Of a DNA stretch of 64,000 nt, positions 48,512 to 57,745 are shown one piece after another. The stretch comes from CAZAEL01 sp964484135. Its GTDB lineage: Bacteria > Elusimicrobiota > Elusimicrobia > FEN-1173. How positions within the stretch are numbered: the first letter of the stretch is position 1; each line of letters opens with the position of its first letter. The notes beneath the pieces are model-generated. The model saw only the letters and a program-made list of their open reading frames with translations, did not search any database and had not been told where the DNA came from. The DNA lies in the NCBI GenBank assembly GCA_964484135.1, contig CAZAEL010000004.1, forward strand, positions 25,859 through 89,858, read 5' to 3'. The position numbers and the translations under genes are program-made.

Positions 48512-49890
48512 TCCACTTTCATGACGCCGGCGGAAACAATGAAGACCACGGCCATGGCGATGGGCGTCAGGTAGCGGACGGAGAATTTCCAGTATTTCAG
48601 CCATCGGCGCTCGTGCACGTGGATTTCCTCGGACCCGGCGGCGATCTCGTGGAAGGACTCTCGGGCGCCCCAGACCCATCCCACGAACACGCAGACCAGG
48701 AGACCGCCCAAGGGGAGGAGCACGTTGGCCGCGAAGTAGTCCAGCGTGTCGAAGAAATTGCGTCCGAAGATCTTGTACTCCGACAGGACCCCGAAAGACA
48801 GGGCGCAAGGGATCCCCAAAAGGAAGATCAGGACGCCCGCCCAGATGGCTGTTTTCTTCCGGTCGTACCCTTTTTCATCCACCAGGTAGGCCGTCACCAC
48901 CTCCAGGAGGGACAGCCCCGAAGCCAGGGCCGCGATCACGAGCAGGAAGAAGAAAAGGGTGCTCCAGAGGTATGTGCCGCCCGGCATCTTGTTGAACACG
49001 GCCGGGAGCACCTTGAAGATGAGCCCCGGACCGCCGGCGGGGTCCGCCCCCATGGCGAACACCACGGGGAAGATGGCCAGGCCGGCCATCATGGAGACGG
49101 CGGTGTCCAGGAAGATGATCCACAGGGTGGCGCTCCACAGGTCCGTCTTGCGGTCCACGTAGGATCCGTACGTGATCATGGCGCCCATGCCCAGGGAGAG
49201 GGTGAAGAACCCGTGGCCGATGGCGATGAGCCAGGCCTTGGCGGAAAGCTTGGAGAAATCCGGTTTGAGGAAGAAATCCACCCCGGCGCCGGCCCCCGGC
49301 AGGGTCAGGGCGCGCAGGATCATGGCGATCAGGATGACGAAGAGGGCCGGCATGAGGACGTCGTTCACGCGCTCGATGCCCTTGCGCACGCCGCCGTACA
49401 CCACGGCCACGCACAGGGCCATGAACACCGCGTGGAAAAACAGCGGCCAAAGGGGATGCCCCGTGAAAGCCAGGAAATCCTGCCAGGCCGAATCGGGCGT
49501 GGCGAACCTCGCGATTTGCCCGGACAGGCTCTTGAGGGTGTAGGCGATGGTCCATCCCCCCACCACGCTGTAGTAGGCCAGGATGATGAAGCCGGAGGCC
49601 ACGCCCATGAAACCCACCAGTTTCCAAAACCGGCTGCCGCCGGAGAGCGTTGCGTAGGCCCCCACCGGGTCCCGCTGGGTCCGCCGGCCCAGGGCGAACT
49701 CGCAGAGCATGACGGGAATGCCGATGAAGGCGATGCACACGAGGTACACGATGACGAAAGCCCCGCCGCCGTATTCGCCGGTGATGTAGGGAAAGCGCCA
49801 GATGCTTCCCAGACCGATGGCGGAGCCCGCCGAGGCCAGGATGAAACCGATCTGTGAGGCCCAATGCTCGCGCTTTTTCTGGTCCGTCAT
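48508..49890 (-). CDS. NSS family sodium-dependent transporter
   Basis: 460 residues, 11 to 12 membrane segments as in LeuT and MhsT. The start HWASQIGFILASAGSAIGLG and SIWRFPYITGEYGGGAFVIV contain the substrate and Na+ site of TM1. The substrate is probably an amino acid. It is paired with the AGCS symporter by a four-base overlap and lies 24 bp downstream of the M23 lipoprotein gene. No ANTAR-type leader is seen here. Confidence 0.95.
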   Translation of the reverse strand: MTDQKKREHWASQIGFILASAGSAIGLGSIWRFPYITGEYGGGAFVIVYLVCIAFIGIPVMLCEFALGRRTQRDPVGAYATLSGGSRFWKLVGFMGVASGFIILAYYSVVGGWTIAYTLKSLSGQIARFATPDSAWQDFLAFTGHPLWPLFFHAVFMALCVAVVYGGVRKGIERVNDVLMPALFVILIAMILRALTLPGAGAGVDFFLKPDFSKLSAKAWLIAIGHGFFTLSLGMGAMITYGSYVDRKTDLWSATLWIIFLDTAVSMMAGLAIFPVVFAMGADPAGGPGLIFKVLPAVFNKMPGGTYLWSTLFFFLLVIAALASGLSLLEVVTAYLVDEKGYDRKKTAIWAGVLIFLLGIPCALSFGVLSEYKIFGRNFFDTLDYFAANVLLPLGGLLVCVFVGWVWGARESFHEIAAGSEEIHVHERRWLKYWKFSVRYLTPIAMAVVFIVSAGVMKVE

Positions 49891-49914
49891 GGTTTCATTC
49901 TCTCCCTTGAACCT

Positions 49915-50394
49915 TTATTGCGGCTGACCTATCCACGGGGCGGGGTCCACGGGGCGGAGGTCCGGCCGCAGGATCTCGAAATGGAGATGGGGGCCGGTGG
50001 CCCGCCCGGTGGCCCCCACCAACCCGATCAAATCCCCCGCCTGAAGAAGCTGGCCCGCCTGCACGTGGATGCGTCTCAAATGGGCGTAGCGCGTTTTCCA
50101 GCCGTCCGCGTGGCGCATCAAAACCGAAAGCCCGTAGGGACCGTCGCGCCCGGCGGATTCCACCACCCCTTCCCGGGCCGCGCGGACGAAACCGTCGGTC
50201 CGGTCCCGCGACCGCAGGTCAAGTCCGGTGTGGACGCGGCCCCGCCGGCGGCCGAAGCCGGACAGCACCCGCGGGTTCCGCACCGGCGTCTCGTACAGAC
50301 CGGGCGCGACCGCGGCGGGCGGCTCCATCGGCTCCAAAGGCGGGGCCGGCGCGCGCCTGACCGGGCCCAGGCATCCGCCAAGACAGGCGGCCAA
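49915..50394 (-). CDS. M23 family peptidase, probable lipoprotein, 5' end unclear
   Basis: 159 residues from a TTG at 50394; the real protein is probably longer. The LytM/M23 zinc site is visible: HTGLDLRS (first His and Asp) and GPHLHFEIL (HxH), with GVVESAGRDGPYGLSVLMRH between. It cleaves peptidoglycan peptides or acts as a division activator. Upstream in the same frame lies KGRRLFWLALAACLGGC, a convincing lipoprotein signal, but it has no ATG, GTG or TTG. An ATG at 50449 overlapping the previous stop would reach it only after a +1 shift at a five-T run. See the finding on this. Confidence 0.75.
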   Translation of the reverse strand: MAACLGGCLGPVRRAPAPPLEPMEPPAAVAPGLYETPVRNPRVLSGFGRRRGRVHTGLDLRSRDRTDGFVRAAREGVVESAGRDGPYGLSVLMRHADGWKTRYAHLRRIHVQAGQLLQAGDLIGLVGATGRATGPHLHFEILRPDLRPVDPAPWIGQPQ

Positions 50395-50445
50395 GGCCAG
50401 CCAAAACAGCCGGCGGCCTTTAGCGATCGAAAAAGCCGCCGCCTT

Positions 50446-50808
50446 TCATGCGGGCGGGGAAGGCCGGGAAGACCGAAGCTGGAAGAGCCCCGCCATGCCC
50501 AGGGCGCCGTACATCAGCAGGGCCCGCCCGTACAGGAGCCATTGCGTGTTGGGGACGACCCGCGCCCGGATCACGAAGGCGCCCAACACCATCAAAAGGC
50601 AAAGGAACGCCAGGGTGAAAACGCTCCACCCCAGCACCCGGGACCGGAGCCACCGGTTGACGAAACAGAGGGCCAGGAGGCCCGTCGGAAGGAAAACGGG
50701 ATAGCGGGACCAGCCCACGTCGGACCAGCCCTGGACGACCCCCTGCGCCACGATGCCCAGCACGTGCAGCGCCAGGGCCAAGGCCAGCAGGAGGGCCTCG
50801 CCGTTCAT
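50446..50808 (-). CDS. Small four-helix membrane protein of unknown function
   Basis: 120 residues from MNGEALLLALALALHVLG; an earlier in-frame ATG at 50877 is less likely because it lies before a Pro/Ser-rich stretch. Four hydrophobic segments are predicted (about 4-22, 38-55, 62-82, 93-112). No recognisable family. The stop overlaps an ATG of the next gene region (ATGA at 50449-50446). Confidence 0.55.
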   Translation of the reverse strand: MNGEALLLALALALHVLGIVAQGVVQGWSDVGWSRYPVFLPTGLLALCFVNRWLRSRVLGWSVFTLAFLCLLMVLGAFVIRARVVPNTQWLLYGRALLMYGALGMAGLFQLRSSRPSPPA

Positions 50809-50881
50809 TCTTGATCTCGCTTCGGGAGACGCGGGGGAGGAAGGGTTCAAACGGAAAGGGAGCGCCGAGATCGCCAAGCTT

Positions 50882-51946
50882 TTAGATTTTCAGTTCCTTC
50901 ATGATCGCCTCCACCGTGGGCTTCACGGAGCGGGGGCGCGCCGCCACGGCCAGGGCCCGGTCCGGGTCCTTCAGGCCGTGGCCGGTGAGGATGCAGACCA
51001 CGGCCGCGTCGGACCGGGCGAAGTCCGCGTTCCGGGCGGCGAACTTCTTCAAACCGGCCGCCCCCGCGGCGCTGGCCGGCTCGCAGTACACGCCCTCCAG
51101 CGCGGCCAGGGCCTTGTACGCCTCCAGGATCTCGTCGTCCGTCACGGCGTCGATGACGCCCCCGGATTCGTCCCGGGCCGCCGCCGCCTGCTTCCAGGAG
51201 GCCGGGTTGCCGATGCGGATGGCCGTGGCGATGGTCTTGGGGTCCTTCACGGGCTCGCCGCGGACGATGGGCGCGGCGCCCTCCGCCTGAAAACCCATCA
51301 TCCTGGGACGCCGCGTCGCGCGCCGCCGCGCGTGGTATTCCCGGTAGCCGCGCCAGTACGCGGTGATGTTGCCGGCGTTGCCCACGGGCATGAATTGGTA
51401 GTCCGGGGCGTCGCCCAAATCGTCCACGATCTCAAAAGCGCCGGTCTTCTGCCCTTCGATGCGGTAGGGGTTGAGCGAGTTGACCAGGGTGATGTCGCTG
51501 GACTCGCTCACCCGGCGGACCATTTCGAGGGCGTCGTCGAAGTTCCCCTCCACGGAGAAGACGTCGGCGCCGTGGATCAGGGACTGGGACAGCTTGCCCA
51601 GGGCGATGGCGCCCTCCGGGATCAGGACCACGCAGCGCAGGCCCGCCTGGGCCGCGTACGCGGCGGCGGAGGCCGACGTGTTTCCCGTGGAGGCGGAGAT
51701 GACCGCCTTGGCCCCTTCCTCCACGGCCTTGGACAGCGCCAGGGTCATGCCCCGGTCTTTGAAGGAGCCCGTGGGGTTCATGCCCTCGTACTTCAGGAAG
51801 ATCCGGAGGCCGGGGGCGCCGGCCCACCGGGCCAGCCGGCGCGCCGGGATCAGAGGGGTGTTCCCTTCCCGCAGGGTGACCACGGGCGTTTTGTCCGAAA
51901 CGGGCAGGTGGTCCCGGTACCGGTCTATGAGCCCTTTGTACGGCAT
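50882..51946 (-). CDS. thrC: Threonine synthase
   Basis: 354 residues, the short class. The PLP Lys is in NPTGSFKDRGMTLALSKA; STGNTSASAAAYAA and MPVGNAGNITAYWRGY are cofactor phosphate contacts. It converts O-phosphohomoserine to threonine. It lies 6 bp after hom, as part of a threonine-pathway operon. Homoserine kinase is not present here. Confidence 0.96.
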   Translation of the reverse strand: MPYKGLIDRYRDHLPVSDKTPVVTLREGNTPLIPARRLARWAGAPGLRIFLKYEGMNPTGSFKDRGMTLALSKAVEEGAKAVISASTGNTSASAAAYAAQAGLRCVVLIPEGAIALGKLSQSLIHGADVFSVEGNFDDALEMVRRVSESSDITLVNSLNPYRIEGQKTGAFEIVDDLGDAPDYQFMPVGNAGNITAYWRGYREYHARRRATRRPRMMGFQAEGAAPIVRGEPVKDPKTIATAIRIGNPASWKQAAAARDESGGVIDAVTDDEILEAYKALAALEGVYCEPASAAGAAGLKKFAARNADFARSDAAVVCILTGHGLKDPDRALAVAARPRSVKPTVEAIMKELKI

Positions 51947-51952
51947 GGCGGC

Positions 51953-53281
51953 CTACTTCAACTCCTCGATGCGGAGATGGACGGTGCGGCGCCGGACCGC
52001 GGACAAACGGTCGGCCTCCTGGAGGGCCGCCTGCACCGCGCCTTCGGGGGTGCGGTGGGTGACGATGACGATGGGGACGCCTCCCGCCCGGCGGGGCAGG
52101 GGGGCCGAGTCCGCGTTCTCCTGATACACCGAGGCGATGGACACCTGGTGCCTGCCCAGGATGCCGGCGATGTGGGCCAGCACGCCCGGCCGGTCCGCGG
52201 TGGTGAATCGGAGATAGTGCCGGCATTCCACGTCCTTCAAGGAGACGGGGCGCAGTTCCCGCCGGGGGTCGTGCGCCACGTAGGGGATCTCGCCCGCGGT
52301 GCCGTTGGCCACCTGGCGCGCCAGGTAGATCACGTCCGACACCACGGCGCTGGCCGCGGCCATCTGGCCCGCGCCCTTGCCGTAAAACATGACGTCCCCC
52401 ACCGCGTCGCCGTGCACGAAAATGGCGTTGTACTCCATGTTCACGCTGGCGAAGGGATGCGACGCGGGGATGAGCGTGGGATGGACCCGCACGGACACGC
52501 TTTCGCCGTCCAGGGCCGCGATGCCCAAAAGTTTGGTCACCAGGCCCAGCCGCTGCTGGGCGAAACGCACGTCCCAAACGTCCAGGCCCGCGATGCCCTC
52601 CCGGCTCACGTGTTCCAGCTTCACCCAGGCGCCCGAGGCCAGGGAGGCCAGGATGGCGATCTTGTGGGCCGCGTCTATGCCCTCGATGTCGAAGGTGGGG
52701 TCCGCCTCGGCGAAGCCCGCGGCCTGGGCCTGCTCCAGGGCCGTCCCGAAATCGAGGCCTTCGCCCGTCATGCGGGTCAGGATGTAGTTGGTGGTGCCGT
52801 TCAAAATCCCGTAGATTTTTTCGATGCGGTTGGCGGCCAGACCTTCGTTCAACCCCTGGATCACGGGGATGCCCCCGCCCACCGCCGCCTCGAAGTAAAC
52901 GAGGGCGTGGCTCTCGCCGGCCGCGTACTGGACCTCGCCCCAATATTTGGCCAGCAGGGCCTTGTTGGCGGTGGCCACGTGTTTGCCCGCCTTGAGCGCC
53001 GCCAGGACCATGGTGCGGGCCGGCTCATATCCGCCCACCAGCTCCACCACCACGTCCACCGCCGGGTCCGCCATGACCTGCCGCCAGTCCTGCGTGAAGC
53101 GCGGGCGGTTGGCGCCGGGCGGCAGCCGCCGCCGGATCCGGTCGCACACCCAGGTGAGGCGGATCTGGGTGCCCGCCTTTTCCTCCAGGAGCGCCGCGTT
53201 CCGCTGCATGATCTTGACCACGCCCTGGCCCACCGTGCCGCAGCCGATGAGCCCCACGTTGACGGTCTTCTTCATGGTCAT
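51953..53281 (-). CDS. hom: Homoserine dehydrogenase
   Basis: 442 residues with three parts: a nucleotide-binding domain (VGLIGCGTVGQGVVKIMQ), a catalytic domain (GGGIPVIQGLNEGLAANRIE, GTTNYILTRM, GIDAAHKIAILASLA) and a C-terminal ACT domain (HYLRFTTADRPGVLAHIAGI) for feedback by amino acids. It reduces aspartate semialdehyde to homoserine. The ATG overlaps the previous stop as ATGA. Confidence 0.96.
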   Translation of the reverse strand: MTMKKTVNVGLIGCGTVGQGVVKIMQRNAALLEEKAGTQIRLTWVCDRIRRRLPPGANRPRFTQDWRQVMADPAVDVVVELVGGYEPARTMVLAALKAGKHVATANKALLAKYWGEVQYAAGESHALVYFEAAVGGGIPVIQGLNEGLAANRIEKIYGILNGTTNYILTRMTGEGLDFGTALEQAQAAGFAEADPTFDIEGIDAAHKIAILASLASGAWVKLEHVSREGIAGLDVWDVRFAQQRLGLVTKLLGIAALDGESVSVRVHPTLIPASHPFASVNMEYNAIFVHGDAVGDVMFYGKGAGQMAAASAVVSDVIYLARQVANGTAGEIPYVAHDPRRELRPVSLKDVECRHYLRFTTADRPGVLAHIAGILGRHQVSIASVYQENADSAPLPRRAGGVPIVIVTHRTPEGAVQAALQEADRLSAVRRRTVHLRIEELK

Positions 53282-54519
53282 GCCGTCCTCCCTTTGCCCG
53301 CCGCGGCCTCCCGCCGGGGCGCGGGCGCGGCGCCGGCCGCCTGCCGGAGGAATTTGCGGATCCTCAGGACGGCGTCGTAAAAACGGTTGTCGTGGGTCAC
53401 CAGGGCCATGCGCACGTACCCCTCGCCGGCCTGGCCGAAGCCCACGCCCGGCGTCAGCACGATGCCGGTCTGCCGCACCAGGTCTTCGGCGAAGGCCAGG
53501 GACCCCTTTTTCCGGTAGGGCTCGGGCACCGGCGCCCACAGGTACATGGTGGCCTTGGGCGCGGGCACGGCCCAGCCGATCTTGTTCAGCTCCTTGACCA
53601 CGTAGTCCCGCCGGCGGCGGTACACCTCCGCCATCTGCTTGACGCAGTCCTGGGGGCCCTCCAGGGCCGCCACGCCGGCCATCTGCAAAAAGGTCGGCAC
53701 GCCGTAGTCCACGAAGGCCTTGAACTTCTCCAGCGGCGCCAGGAGCTCCCGCTTGCCGCAGGCCCAGCCCATGCGCCAGCCCGCCATGTTGTAGGTCTTG
53801 GAAAAGGAATGGAACTCCAGGGCCACGTCCCGCGCGCCGGGGATTTCCAGGAAGCTGGGGGCCACGTACCCGTCGAAGGTGATCTCGCAGTAGGGGTTGT
53901 CGTACGCCACCAGGATGCCGTGCTTTTTGGCGAAACGCACCGTCTCCGTCAGGAAAGCCTTGTCCTCCACCACCGCGGCGGTGGGGTTGTTGGGGTAGTT
54001 CAGGAAAAGCAGCTTGGCCCGCTGCAAAACCTTCTTGGGGATGCGGCCGTAATCCGGCAGGTAGTTGTTCTCCGGGCCCAGGGGCAGGGTGTGGATGCGG
54101 CCGTTGGCCAGGATGACGCCGTTCAAATGCACGGGGTAGGCCGGCACCGGCACCAGGGCGAAGTCCCCCGGGTTCAAATAGGCGGCGCAGAGGTGCGCGA
54201 TGCCTTCCTTGGACCCCACCAGCGCCAGCACCTCCCCGTCCGGGTTCAGGGGGACGCCGAAGCGGCGCTCCATGTATTTGGCCACGGCGCGGCGGAACCG
54301 GGGCATGCCCTTGGCCTGGGGATACCGGTGGGTGCGCGGGTGGTTTTTGACCGTGTCCACCAGGCGCTCCACGATGTGCGGCGGCGTGGGCAGGTCCGGG
54401 TTCCCCATGCCCAGGTCGATCACGTCCAGCTTCTTGGCGTAGGCCTCCGCGGCCAGGGCCTTGATGCGGGTGAAGATGTAGGGCGGCAGGCGCTGCAGGT
54501 GCCGGGCGCATTCAATCAT
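53278..54519 (-). CDS. Class I/II PLP-dependent aminotransferase (aspartate/LL-DAP aminotransferase-like)
   Basis: 413 residues from the ATG at 54519, which has GAGGG just upstream; 54540 is an alternative. PLP Lys lies in SFSKTYNMAGWRMGWACGK; LNYPNNPTAAVV and AYDNPYCEITFDG are cofactor contacts. The family includes aspartate, alanine and LL-diaminopimelate aminotransferases. Linkage to hom and thrC points to the aspartate pathway. The C-terminal tail (AAGAAPAPRREAAAGKGR) is a low-complexity extension. Confidence 0.88.
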   Translation of the reverse strand: MIECARHLQRLPPYIFTRIKALAAEAYAKKLDVIDLGMGNPDLPTPPHIVERLVDTVKNHPRTHRYPQAKGMPRFRRAVAKYMERRFGVPLNPDGEVLALVGSKEGIAHLCAAYLNPGDFALVPVPAYPVHLNGVILANGRIHTLPLGPENNYLPDYGRIPKKVLQRAKLLFLNYPNNPTAAVVEDKAFLTETVRFAKKHGILVAYDNPYCEITFDGYVAPSFLEIPGARDVALEFHSFSKTYNMAGWRMGWACGKRELLAPLEKFKAFVDYGVPTFLQMAGVAALEGPQDCVKQMAEVYRRRRDYVVKELNKIGWAVPAPKATMYLWAPVPEPYRKKGSLAFAEDLVRQTGIVLTPGVGFGQAGEGYVRMALVTHDNRFYDAVLRIRKFLRQAAGAAPAPRREAAAGKGRTA

Positions 54520-54629
54520 GGGATCCCTCAAAAGCGACAAAAAACATCGTTGATATGAAAAGGCGGAGACGACGACAGAGAAGGGAAGGTATTCCTTGTC
54601 AACATATCATCTATTCAACGCCTTTGGTT

Positions 54630-54923
54630 TTACTCGAAGTCGTCCGTGACGGGCTTCTCCACCCACTCGGGCAGCCGCCGGGCGAAGACCCGGGACGCCC
54701 AGCCCACGGCCAGGCAGGCCAGGCCGTAGGCCAGCTCAAAGCCCGCGTACCGGAGCCACTGCTCCCGCGTCACGAACTCCCAGGGCCGGGACGAAAAAGA
54801 ATTGGCCTCGGGCTGGCCGCCGAAACAGTCCCACAGCCCCTTGAGGAGCACCAGGCCCCCCCAGATAAAAAAAAACCAGCCCGCCAAGCGGGCCAATCCA
54901 CGAACCACCGTCTTCTGAGTCAT
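54630..54923 (-). CDS. Small two-helix membrane protein of unknown function
   Basis: 97 residues with two hydrophobic segments: ARLAGWFFFIWGGLVLLKGL (about 11-30) and FELAYGLACLAVGWASRVFA (about 62-81). There is no recognised family. It lies between HU and the aminotransferase, with a gap of about 110 bp downstream that holds no clear gene. Confidence 0.5.
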   Translation of the reverse strand: MTQKTVVRGLARLAGWFFFIWGGLVLLKGLWDCFGGQPEANSFSSRPWEFVTREQWLRYAGFELAYGLACLAVGWASRVFARRLPEWVEKPVTDDFE

Positions 54924-54980
54924 GGGATGCCGCGGACCGGGCCTTCAGCGCCTCCCCGTGCCGCCCAAGCGCGCCGGGCC

Positions 54981-55256
54981 CTACCCCTTGATGAGCTTCT
55001 TGAGGGACAGGCTGGGTTTGAAGGAAATCTTGCGTCCGGCCGGGATGGCGATGACGTCTCCGGTCTTGGGGTTGCGCCCGGGGCGGGCCTTGCGGGCCTT
55101 CACCTTGAAGGTTCCCAACCCCGTGAGGGAAATCTTGTCCCCTCCCCGCACCGCCTCCCGGATGGCGCCCACCAACGCCTTCACGGCCCGGACGGACTGG
55201 GCCCGCTTGAGGTTGGCGTCTTTGCAAATCTTTTGGATCAGTTGGGATTTGTTCAC
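54981..55256 (-). CDS. HU/IHF family DNA-binding protein
   Basis: 91 residues. A GTG start at 55256 is chosen because AGGAGG lies 5 bp upstream and the protein then begins VNKSQLIQKICKDANLK, the usual HU start. DNA-binding arm: FKVKARKARPGRNPKTGDVI. It bends and compacts DNA as a dimer. A strong promoter lies about 60 bp upstream. Confidence 0.95.
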   Translation of the reverse strand: MNKSQLIQKICKDANLKRAQSVRAVKALVGAIREAVRGGDKISLTGLGTFKVKARKARPGRNPKTGDVIAIPAGRKISFKPSLSLKKLIKG

Positions 55257-55314
55257 AGGAACCTCCTGCCCCAGGAACGAATTCCTCCGAAAACGCAAAT
55301 CACTTTCGCATCTA

Positions 55315-55343
55315 TTTTTAGCTTAGAAACGCGCTCTTGTCAA
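55315..55343 (-). promoter_or_regulatory. Promoter of the HU gene
   Basis: TTGACA and TAAAAA with 17 bp spacing on the minus strand, about 60 bp before the GTG start. Confidence 0.65.
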
Positions 55344-55383
55344 GGGAAATAGAAAAAAGGCGGGCCGTCCCCCGACGGGGCGG

Positions 55384-56478
55384 TCAATAGGCGTTCAGGA
55401 CGTCGATCAACTGCCGCAAACGCCCGAAATTGACCCGGTTGAACCGGAAAACCAGGCGGGGCAATTCCTTGTGGTCCTCCTCCTGGGGCAGGGCGCCGGT
55501 GGTCAGGAGGGCCCCCTCCGCGCCGATGTCCTTGAACTTCTGCCGGACCATCTCCAGGGCCGGGCGGGGGACGGGCCGCAGGAGCCGTATGGCCAGCTGG
55601 TCCTTGACGTACCGGAGCGAGTGGTAGTTGCGGTAAAACCGCATGATTTCGCGCACCGCCTCCTCCACGGAGGACGTCACCTTGAACAGGCTCATGTCCT
55701 CCGGGGAGATCTTGCCCTTGTTCAGGAGCTGGTGCACCACGTACCGCCGCCAGTCCGACCAGTACCGGCCGCCCGGCCGCTCCACGAACACCACGGGCAT
55801 GGGGTCGCACTTGCCGGTCTGGATGAGGGTCAGCGTCTCCAGGGCCTCGTCGTGGGTGCCGAACCCCCCCGCGAAGAAGGCCACGGCGCTGGTCTCCTTC
55901 AGGAACATGAGCTTCCGCGTGAAGAAGAAGCGGCAGTCGATGAACCGGCTGTCCCTGGCCACGAACTCGTTGGCCTGCTGCTCGAAGGGCAGGCGGATGT
56001 TGATGCCGAAGCTGTTGCCCTTGCCGGCGCCCTCGTTGCCGGCCTTCATGATGCCCGGCCCCGCGCCCGTGATGACCATGAACCCCTCCTTGGCCATGCG
56101 GCGCGCGAACTGGCGGGCCATCTTGTAGTCGGGATCCGCCGCGGGGGTGCGGGCCGAGCCGAAGATGGTCACCTTGCGGCGGTTCCGGTACGGCTTGAAG
56201 ATGCGGAACCCGTACCGCAGCTCCCGCAGGGCCCGGCTGAGGATCTTGACGTCCCCCCGGTCCAGCCCGGAGTTCTGGGTCTTGAGCGCGGTGACGATCA
56301 TCTCCCGCACCAGGTCCGTGTTGTCCGGCCCCTTGCCCGGGGCGTCCGCCAGCCGGATCAGGGCGTCGATCTGGCGGGTGATGCGGGGGTCCCAGGCGTC
56401 GAAGGCCCGGGGTTTGGGCTCTTCGGGGTTTTGGAGATCGCTGGTGGTCTGGGGCTTGTCGGGGATGTCGGGCGCCAT
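55384..56478 (-). CDS. LOG family protein (nucleoside 5'-monophosphate phosphoribohydrolase-like)
   Basis: 364 residues, longer than typical LOG proteins (about 190). The fold contains VTIFGSARTPAADPDYKMAR, VITGAGPGIMKAGNEGAGKG and the motif FAGGFGTHDEALETLTLIQ (usual PGGxGTxxE). Such enzymes release the base from nucleotides, for example in cytokinin synthesis or purine salvage. The N-terminal ~90 and C-terminal ~80 residues are additions of unknown role. It lies 7 bp after msrB. Confidence 0.87.
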   Translation of the reverse strand: MAPDIPDKPQTTSDLQNPEEPKPRAFDAWDPRITRQIDALIRLADAPGKGPDNTDLVREMIVTALKTQNSGLDRGDVKILSRALRELRYGFRIFKPYRNRRKVTIFGSARTPAADPDYKMARQFARRMAKEGFMVITGAGPGIMKAGNEGAGKGNSFGINIRLPFEQQANEFVARDSRFIDCRFFFTRKLMFLKETSAVAFFAGGFGTHDEALETLTLIQTGKCDPMPVVFVERPGGRYWSDWRRYVVHQLLNKGKISPEDMSLFKVTSSVEEAVREIMRFYRNYHSLRYVKDQLAIRLLRPVPRPALEMVRQKFKDIGAEGALLTTGALPQEEDHKELPRLVFRFNRVNFGRLRQLIDVLNAY

Positions 56479-56485
56479 CAGGTCC

Positions 56486-57034
56486 TCACTTTTTGCCGCC
56501 CTTGTCCGCGCCGCGCGGCGCGAACCGGAGGGAGGCGGAATTGACGCAGTAGCGCAGGCCCGTGGGCCGGGGGCCGTCGTCGAACACGTGCCCCAGGTGG
56601 GCGCCGCAGCGCCGGCAGACCACTTCGGTCCGCCGCATGCCGAAGCTGTCGTCCCGCTCTTCGCCGACCCTGTCCGGGGACGCGGGCTGCCAAAAGCTGG
56701 GCCAGCCCGTGCCGGAATCGAACTTGGTCCGCGAATCGAACAGGTCCGCCCCGCAGGCCACGCATTGGTACATGCCGTCCTCGTGGTGGTCCCAGTACTC
56801 CCCGGTGAAGGCCCGCTCCGTGCCCTTTTGCCGGACGACGCAGAACTGTTCCGGGGTGAGCTGTTTCCGCCATTCTTCGTCTGTTTTTTCGATCTTTTCC
56901 GCCATGACCGTCCCCTTCCGTTCCGCGGAACCCTTTTTCGCCGCGCCGCCCGCCGCTTCCGGGCCGGCCGCCCCGGCGCCCGGGGACGCCAGGGAAAGAA
57001 CCGCGGCCCACAAAAGAACGCGCCTTGTTTTCAA
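56486..57034 (-). CDS. msrB: Peptide-methionine (R)-S-oxide reductase, exported
   Basis: 182 residues. A signal peptide (RVLLWAAVLSLASPGAGAAG) precedes the MsrB domain. Zinc is held by two CxxC pairs (YQCVACGADLF and VVCRRCGAHLGH). The catalytic Cys is in LRYCVNSASLRF, and GTGWPSFWQP forms the substrate pocket. It repairs oxidised methionines, here probably in the periplasm, where electrons could come via CcdA. No MsrA is fused or adjacent. Confidence 0.95.
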   Translation of the reverse strand: MKTRRVLLWAAVLSLASPGAGAAGPEAAGGAAKKGSAERKGTVMAEKIEKTDEEWRKQLTPEQFCVVRQKGTERAFTGEYWDHHEDGMYQCVACGADLFDSRTKFDSGTGWPSFWQPASPDRVGEERDDSFGMRRTEVVCRRCGAHLGHVFDDGPRPTGLRYCVNSASLRFAPRGADKGGKK

Positions 57035-57035
57035 C

Positions 57036-57602
57036 TCAAAAACCTCCCTTGCGGGCCGCCTTCATCTTACCCTTTTTAAACCCCTGAAGCCACAGAAGCA
57101 GGGCCACCAGCGAAAAACTGTCCAGCACGGCCCGGCGGGACAGGAGCCGTCGCACCTCTTGTTTCGAGAACCAGCGGCGGCCCTTGACCTCGTCCTTGTC
57201 CCAGCCCCCCTGCCGGGCGGCGGCCCGGCACCGGACCACGTGGAAACGGATGTTCGAGATCCCGTGGTTGGGGAAAAAAGCGTACAGGAGCCGGTGGCCG
57301 GCGGTGTCGTACCCGCTTTCCTCCCGGGCCTCGCGCCGGGCCCCGGCCAGGATGGACTCCCCTTTTTCCACCACGCCGGCGGGGATCTCCCACCCCACGG
57401 TCCCGGTCACGTACCGATGGGACCGGATCAGGAGCACCCGGCCTCGCCCGTCCTCCACCAGGGCGCCGGCGGAGCGGATCTTGAAATCCAGCACGTGGTG
57501 GTCGTCCACCACCCGGCCGCCGGGGAACCGGACCCGGTCCACGTACAGGTTGAACCAGGGGTGGCTGTACGCTATACGGCGGGAGAGGCGTTTCGGTTTC
57601 AT
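57036..57602 (-). CDS. Nudix hydrolase, ADP-ribose pyrophosphatase-like
   Basis: 188 residues from MKPKRLSRRIAYSHPWFNLY; an upstream ATG adds 16 unlikely residues. The Nudix box is in AGVVEKGESILAGARREARE followed by ESGYD. VGWEIPAGV precedes it as in the NudF group. It probably hydrolyses ADP-ribose or related nucleoside diphosphate derivatives. Confidence 0.88.
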   Translation of the reverse strand: MKPKRLSRRIAYSHPWFNLYVDRVRFPGGRVVDDHHVLDFKIRSAGALVEDGRGRVLLIRSHRYVTGTVGWEIPAGVVEKGESILAGARREAREESGYDTAGHRLLYAFFPNHGISNIRFHVVRCRAAARQGGWDKDEVKGRRWFSKQEVRRLLSRRAVLDSFSLVALLLWLQGFKKGKMKAARKGGF

Positions 57603-57705
57603 GGGTCCGGGAATCCTTTCAAATATAGGGCGGAAAAAGGCCCGCCGCAAGCCTTGGGCGCGGACGGGCCCTCGGGAACGCCCCGCCGCGCCGGCGTCGG
57701 GGGAC

Positions 57706-57735
57706 TGGACAGACCCGGAAGATTGTCGTTATAAT
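57706..57735 (+). promoter_or_regulatory. Promoter of the tandem receiver genes
   Basis: TGGACA and a perfect TATAAT with 18 bp spacing. The -10 ends 10 bp before the ATG at 57746, so the leader is at most a few bases. Confidence 0.65.
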
Positions 57736-57745
57736 AGGAAGCACC

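Noticed and set aside
49891..49914. ANTAR-type leader before the NSS/AGCS amino-acid symporters
   Set aside because: The gap is only 24 bp with no hairpin. The genes appear to be read from further upstream.
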